This document shows positions 60,189 through 64,000 of a DNA stretch of 64,000 bases, piece by piece. Positions within the stretch are counted from its first letter, which is position 1, and every line of letters begins with the position of its first letter. The notes under the pieces were generated by a model, which made no database searches, had not been told where the DNA came from, and saw nothing but the letters and a program-made list of their open reading frames with translations. The DNA is from Streptomyces tailanensis (GTDB lineage: Bacteria; Actinomycetota; Actinomycetes; Streptomycetales; Streptomycetaceae). Location: contig NZ_VTHJ01000002.1 in the NCBI RefSeq assembly GCF_008386495.1, positions 175,128 through 239,127 on the forward strand, given 5' to 3'. A program made the position numbers and the translations under genes.

Positions 60189-61439
60189 TCACCTGCTCCT
60201 CGCGGTGGCGGCGATGGCCGGGAGGACGGCGAGGGCGAGGATGCCGCCGGTGAGGGCGAGGACGGGGTAGCCGGCGGCGGAGACGACGAGGCCGGAGGAG
60301 AGGCCGCCGGTGGCGCCGGCGATGGCGATGGAGACGTCGACCGTGCCCTGGGTCTTGGCGCGGGTGGCCAGCGGTACGGCGTCGGTGATCATCGCGGTGC
60401 CGGAGACGAGGCCGAGGTTCCAGCCCAGGCCAAGGAGGGCGAGCGCCAAAGCCAACAAGGCGACGGAGTCCGCGGGCGCGACGGCGGCGGTGATTCCGGC
60501 GGCGAGCAGGGTGAGGCCGGAGGCGGCGGCGATCACGGTGCGGCCGTACGCGTCGACGAGCCAGCCGGTCAACGGCGAGGGCAGATACATCGCGCCGACG
60601 TGGATGGCGATGACGAGGCCGGATGCGGCGGTGCCATGGCCGTGGTCGTGCATGTGCACGGGGGTCATGGTCATGATCGCGACCATGACGAGCTGGGTGA
60701 GGATCATCGTCAGCGCGCCCGTCATCAGCCCGGGACCGCGCTTGGGTGCGGGGGCCGGCTCGGCGACGTCACCCGTCGTCCGCTGCTGGAGGTCGAGGCT
60801 GCGGGCGAGCAGCAGGGGGTCGGGGCGCAGCCACACGGCGAGGACGAGGGCGGCCAGCGCGTAGGCCGCGCCGGAGAGCAGGAACGGCCCGGCCAGGGTG
60901 GGGATGCCGAGCGTGTCGGCGAGGTCGCCGGTGGGTGCGGCGAGGTTGGGGCCGACGACGCCGCCGAGGGTGGTGGCGACCAGGACGGTGGAGACGGCGC
61001 GGCCGCGGTGGGCGGGCGCGGCGAGGTCGGCTCCGGCGTACCGGGCCTGGAGGTTGGTGGCGGTTCCGGCGCCGTAGACGAACAAGGCGATGAAGAGCAG
61101 CACCGGGTTGTCGGCGACGACGGCGGCGATGACGCCCGCGCTGCCGACGGCGCCGGCCAGGTATCCCGCGGCCAGGCCCGGTCGGCGGCCCCGGGCCTGG
61201 GAGATGCGGCCGATGGTGACGGCGGCGAGGGCCGAGCCGGCGGTGAACAGGGCGCTGGGCAGCCCCGCGAGGTCGGTAGAGCCGAGCATGTCCTGAGCGA
61301 GCAGGGCTCCCACGGTGATACCGGCCGCGAGCCCCGCCCCGCTCAGGATCTGGCTGCTGACCAGGACGGCGAGGACGCGACGCTGCGCCTCGGGCCGCGA
61401 GGTTATACCGGCGGTGGTGTCCAGGGCGGTGCTTGTCAC
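60189..61439 (-). CDS. MFS transporter, efflux type
   Basis: The 416-residue protein starts at GTG 61439 after GGGAGA. About 12 helices and the motif GRISQARGRRPGL (between helices 2 and 3) mark it as MFS. A His-rich loop (VHMHDHGHG) lies between helices 7 and 8, a feature of some YcnB-like exporters and possibly of metal-handling relevance. It is convergent with the response regulator across only 11 bp. The substrate is unknown. The first 20 residues are a hydrophilic Thr-rich tail. Confidence 0.86.
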   Translation of the reverse strand: MTSTALDTTAGITSRPEAQRRVLAVLVSSQILSGAGLAAGITVGALLAQDMLGSTDLAGLPSALFTAGSALAAVTIGRISQARGRRPGLAAGYLAGAVGSAGVIAAVVADNPVLLFIALFVYGAGTATNLQARYAGADLAAPAHRGRAVSTVLVATTLGGVVGPNLAAPTGDLADTLGIPTLAGPFLLSGAAYALAALVLAVWLRPDPLLLARSLDLQQRTTGDVAEPAPAPKRGPGLMTGALTMILTQLVMVAIMTMTPVHMHDHGHGTAASGLVIAIHVGAMYLPSPLTGWLVDAYGRTVIAAASGLTLLAAGITAAVAPADSVALLALALALLGLGWNLGLVSGTAMITDAVPLATRAKTQGTVDVSIAIAGATGGLSSGLVVSAAGYPVLALTGGILALAVLPAIAATARSR

Positions 61440-61482
61440 AGGCGAGTTCTCCCAATGGCTCTATGGCTCTGTGGCCCCATGG

Positions 61483-62012
61483 CTACAGGACGTCTACGAC
61501 GAGGTAGCCGTCGATACGGCGTACGAACTCGCTGTCGGGATCGGACGGGAGCGCGTGGCCGAGGTCGCTCGCGCGGACTTCGCTGATCCACTGGTCGTGC
61601 TGGTACTCGTGGTTGATGAGCGTGGTGAGCAAGTGGGCGGGACGATGGCGAGTGGGGTGGGGGCGCCGACCCGGCCGACGGCGATGTCGCCGATACCGGC
61701 GTGCACGCGTTCGGCGACCGTGGTGCGGAAGTCGGTGAGGCGTCGGATCGTGGGCAGGGCTCCGCGGAAGCTCTCGGGGTTCGCCGAATCCATCAGGCCA
61801 TCCAGCTCCGGGTCCGGGCTGGGCTCGGCCGCGGTGAGGTTGCGGATCATGAAGTGGGCGACGTGGGCCTGATGCCCCAGGTGCCAGCCGATGGCGCTGG
61901 AGTTCTCGTGCGGGCGCCAGGTCACCTCGTCCGGGGTGAGATCCTTCCACAGGTCGTCGGTGTAGGCACGGGCACGGTCGTACTCGCGCAGCAACGCGTC
62001 TATCTGGAGCAT
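61483..62012 (-). pseudogene. DinB superfamily gene split by a frameshift
   Basis: From ATG 62012 the frame encodes a DinB-fold protein (IDALLREYDRARAYTDDLWKDLTPDEVTWRPHENSSAIGWHLGHQAHVAHF in segments, with the WHLGHQ metal-site His). Near 61640-61663 it turns into a Ser/Thr-rich nonsense frame. The expected C-terminal half (LLTTLINHEYQHDQWISEVR with the second His site, then DGYLVV) continues in another frame to 61483. A run GGGGTGGGGG lies at the break. Read across, the product is a normal DinB protein of about 176 residues. It may be a genuine lesion or a base-call error. Confidence 0.75.
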
Positions 62013-62024
62013 GAGTTCGCCTCA

Positions 62025-62096
62025 TCTGTGGTCAAGGATGCCGTTGTGGCCAGGGATACCGTTGTGGTCAGAGATGGCGCTGTGGTCAGGGACGCC
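62025..62096. repeat. Four tandem 18-bp repeats
   Basis: Consensus GTTGTGGTCAGGGATGCC is repeated at 62025, 62043, 62061 and 62079, each 18 bp long with two to four changes. In the plus frame of the following pseudogene the units translate as V-V-R-D-x-[AV]. The array lies at the broken 5' end of that pseudogene and just upstream of the DinB start. Confidence 0.85.
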
Positions 62097-62097
62097 G

Positions 62098-63350
62098 TCC
62101 AGCGGATCAGGCTCGGCGCCGACTCCGACGGACCGCTGCGCGCGCTGGAGCACAGCTCCCTGAACCAGACGTCGACCGTGCAGGAGTACGTCGAGACCAG
62201 CGCCACCATCACACGGACGATGTACGACGCCGACGCCCACCACACGGCCGACAGGGCCGTACGGCTCGACGTGCCGACACCCACCTGGATGCACGCGCCC
62301 GGAGATGCGCCGGGGTCGTTCGCGCTGGAGTCGGCCCTCGACGAACTCGCCGAGAAGTGCGGCATCGACCCGATCGAACTGCGCGCCCGCAACGAACCCG
62401 AGCGCGGCCCGGTGTCCGGCCTGCCGTACAGCAGCCGCAAGCTCCTCGACTGCTTCCGTGAGGGCGCCCGCCGGTTCGGCTGGGCGGACCGCGACCCGCG
62501 CCCCGGTGTGCGCCGCGACGGCCGCCGGCTGCTCGGCACCGGGACGGCGGCGGCCTCCTTCCACACGCTGGCCATGCCGGCCACGGCGGCCGTGACGGCG
62601 GAGGCGGACGGCACCTTCACGGTGCGGATCAACGCGGCGGACGTTTCGGAACCGGGGCGCGGACAGCACTCACCCTGACCGCCGCGGACGCACTGGAGGT
62701 GACACCGGACCAGGTCCGGGTGCGGCTCGGAGACAGCGACTTCGGGCCGGCGTGGGTCGCCGCCGGCTCGATGGGCACCCGCTCCTGGGCCTGGGCGATC
62801 ACGGACGCGGCCACCGAACTGCGGAAGCGGCTCGCCCTGACCACCACCGGCATCCCGCCGGAGGGCATCACCGCGCGCGCCGACACCACCCAGTCGGTCT
62901 TCGGACTCCCGCCCAAGGAACGGCGCGCCTACGGGGCCCAGTTCGCCGAGGCCGCCGTGGACGTCGCCACCGGCGAGGTGCGCGTACGGCGGATGCTCGG
63001 CATCTTCGCGGCGGGCCGGATCGTCAACCCGCTCACCGCACGCAGCCAGTTCACCGGCGGCATGACCTGGGGCATCTCCATGGCCCTGCACGAGGAGGCG
63101 GTCAGGGACCAAGCCTCGGGCGGCCTCTACGGCGCCGACCTCGCGGGCTACCACGTCGCCGCGCACACCGACGTCCCCGCCATCGAGGCCGACTGGGTGG
63201 ACGACCCCGACCCCGACGACCCGGTCGGCATCAAGGGCATCGGCGAGATCGGCATCGTGGGCGCCGCGGCGGCGATCGCCAACGCGGTCTGGCGCGCCAC
63301 CGGCGTCCGCCACCGCCACCTGCCCATCCGGCCGGACCGCGTCCTGATGG
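62098..63350 (+). pseudogene. Remnant of xanthine dehydrogenase-family molybdopterin-binding subunit
   Basis: The protein begins in the middle of a molybdenum hydroxylase large subunit (RIRLGADSDGPLRALEH, TPTWMHAPGDAPGSFALESALDELAEKCGIDPIELR). Roughly the first 300 residues, including the first substrate and molybdopterin contacts, are absent, and there is no start codon. At 62644-62647 (GACGTTTCGG) two extra bases shift the frame; GTGARTALTLTAADALEVTP continues in the other one up to HLPIRPDRVL, close to the normal C-terminus, with the terminal Glu site in VGIKGIGEIGIVG. Truncation plus frameshift show a dead gene. The intact-looking xdhC gene follows. Confidence 0.85.
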
Positions 63351-63359
63351 CAGGCGGCC

Positions 63360-64000
63360 ATGCTTGGCCTCGCCACCGAGTTGAGCAACTGGGCCGAGCA
63401 GGGCCGGGACTTCGCCGTCGCCACCGTCGTACGGGTCGGCGGCAGCGCCCCGCGCCCTCCCGGTGCCGCCCTCGCCGTCGACAGCGACGGCACGGTCATC
63501 GGCTCGGTCTCCGGCGGCTGCGTCGAAGGCGCGGTCTACGACGGTTGCGTCCAGGCCCTGAAGGACGGCCACACTGTCCTCGAACAGTTCGGCCACAGCG
63601 ACGACGACGCCTTCGCGGTGGGTCTGACCTGCGGCGGCACCATCGAGGTCCTCGTCACACCGGTACGCGCGAACACGCCGGACGGCAAGACGCTCGCCTC
63701 GGCACTGTCGTACGCGGCCCGGAAGGAGGCGGTGGCCCTCACTCGCGTGATCCGGGGGCCGGACGACCTGCTCGGCAGGCTCCTCCTCGTGCACCCCGAC
63801 GGCTCGTACGAAGGCGCCCTCGGCGGCCACCCGGACCTGGACCGGACGGCTGCGGCCGAGACCCGGGCCATGCTGGAGGCGGGCCGCACCGGCACGGTGG
63901 AACTCGCGGCGGCACTCGTACGGGCAGGCAATTTCCTCGGCTACCACGTCACCGTGTGCGACGCCCGCCCCACCTTCACTACCCGGGCCCGCTTCCCCGA
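63360..64000 (+). CDS. XdhC/CoxI family molybdenum-cofactor insertion protein (runs off window)
   Basis: The 213 visible residues start at ATG 63360 and contain the XdhC/CoxI signature GSVSGGCVEGAVYDGC (about residues 49-64). The segments TVVRVGGSAPRPPGAALAV and VGLTCGGTIEVLVTP are also diagnostic. The C-terminal XdhC Rossmann domain begins (FLGYHVTVCDARPTF) where the window ends. XdhC proteins bind and sulfurate the molybdenum cofactor and hand it to a xanthine-dehydrogenase-type enzyme. The adjacent large-subunit gene is broken, so the protein would have to serve another enzyme or is no longer used. Confidence 0.88.
   Translation, partial: MLGLATELSNWAEQGRDFAVATVVRVGGSAPRPPGAALAVDSDGTVIGSVSGGCVEGAVYDGCVQALKDGHTVLEQFGHSDDDAFAVGLTCGGTIEVLVTPVRANTPDGKTLASALSYAARKEAVALTRVIRGPDDLLGRLLLVHPDGSYEGALGGHPDLDRTAAAETRAMLEAGRTGTVELAAALVRAGNFLGYHVTVCDARPTFTTRARFP

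Noticed and set aside
62025..62096. Possible CRISPR-like array
   Set aside because: The 18-bp units are directly adjacent with no spacers and are imperfect, so this is a tandem repeat.

Overview
The window looks like a Streptomyces (or close actinobacterial) chromosome segment. GC content is very high throughout, GTG starts and 4-base ATGA/GTGA gene overlaps are common, and there are PAS/GAF-SpoIIE-ATPase phosphatases, a mycothiol-type maleylpyruvate isomerase homologue, and long GC-rich inverted repeats between convergent genes. I see no rRNA, tRNA, CRISPR array, replication origin or intact transposase. Mobile-element traces are limited to an 82-bp MITE-like element and a probable tnpB 3'-end relic. 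All calls are made by eye from sequence motifs; nothing was searched against a database.

Layout. (1) 1-2642: Rieske oxygenase alpha subunit, Rieske ferredoxin and the first codons of a ferredoxin reductase on the minus strand, divergent from an IclR regulator across a perfect 14-bp palindrome. (2) 2685-9557: XRE-cupin regulator, MHS-type transporter, a PAS/GAF/SpoIIE/HATPase phosphatase, then a MarR regulator divergent from an MFS transporter. (3) 9672-19312: LysR regulator divergent from a nine-gene catabolic operon (two FAH-family enzymes, a cyclase, a flavoprotein monooxygenase, an amidohydrolase/decarboxylase, a two-domain extradiol dioxygenase, an SDR and both subunits of a CoA transferase). 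This reads as an aromatic-ring hydroxylation and meta-cleavage pathway whose substrate I cannot name. (4) 19395-21667: small membrane protein, MarR gene on a probable leaderless transcript, and a decayed DHA2 transporter.

(5) 21711-37316: a myo-inositol catabolic island. A LacI regulator is divergent from iolC, a Cgl0159-type aldolase, iolB, iolD, iolA, an IolE-like gene and a sugar porter. After a terminator and a tnpB-like relic come iolG and an IolH-like gene, then a sugar ABC importer. A shared 9-mer (CTAGAGCGC) lies upstream of iolC and upstream of the importer, suggesting one regulon. Uptake (porter or ABC), oxidation (IolG), dehydration/isomerisation, ring opening (IolD), isomerisation (IolB), phosphorylation (IolC), aldol cleavage and semialdehyde oxidation (IolA) are nearly all represented.

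(6) 37395-46677: cell-envelope and secreted proteins (LCP ligase, peptidoglycan-binding membrane protein, PLC-like enzyme, GH16-like enzyme), an internally deleted NB-ARC/TPR gene, a TIGR01777-type epimerase, an IclR regulator and a membrane-anchored SpoIIE phosphatase. (7) 46687-51297: VOC protein and a second ribose-type ABC importer operon. (8) 51372-64000: a second, differently built SpoIIE phosphatase, a cyclase-family enzyme, a SMI1/KNR4 protein, an acyltransferase, a maleylpyruvate isomerase homologue, an orphan LuxR-type response regulator and an MFS exporter. The end is a decaying stretch: frameshifted DinB gene, 4x18-bp tandem repeat, truncated and frameshifted xanthine-dehydrogenase large-subunit gene, and the start of an xdhC gene.
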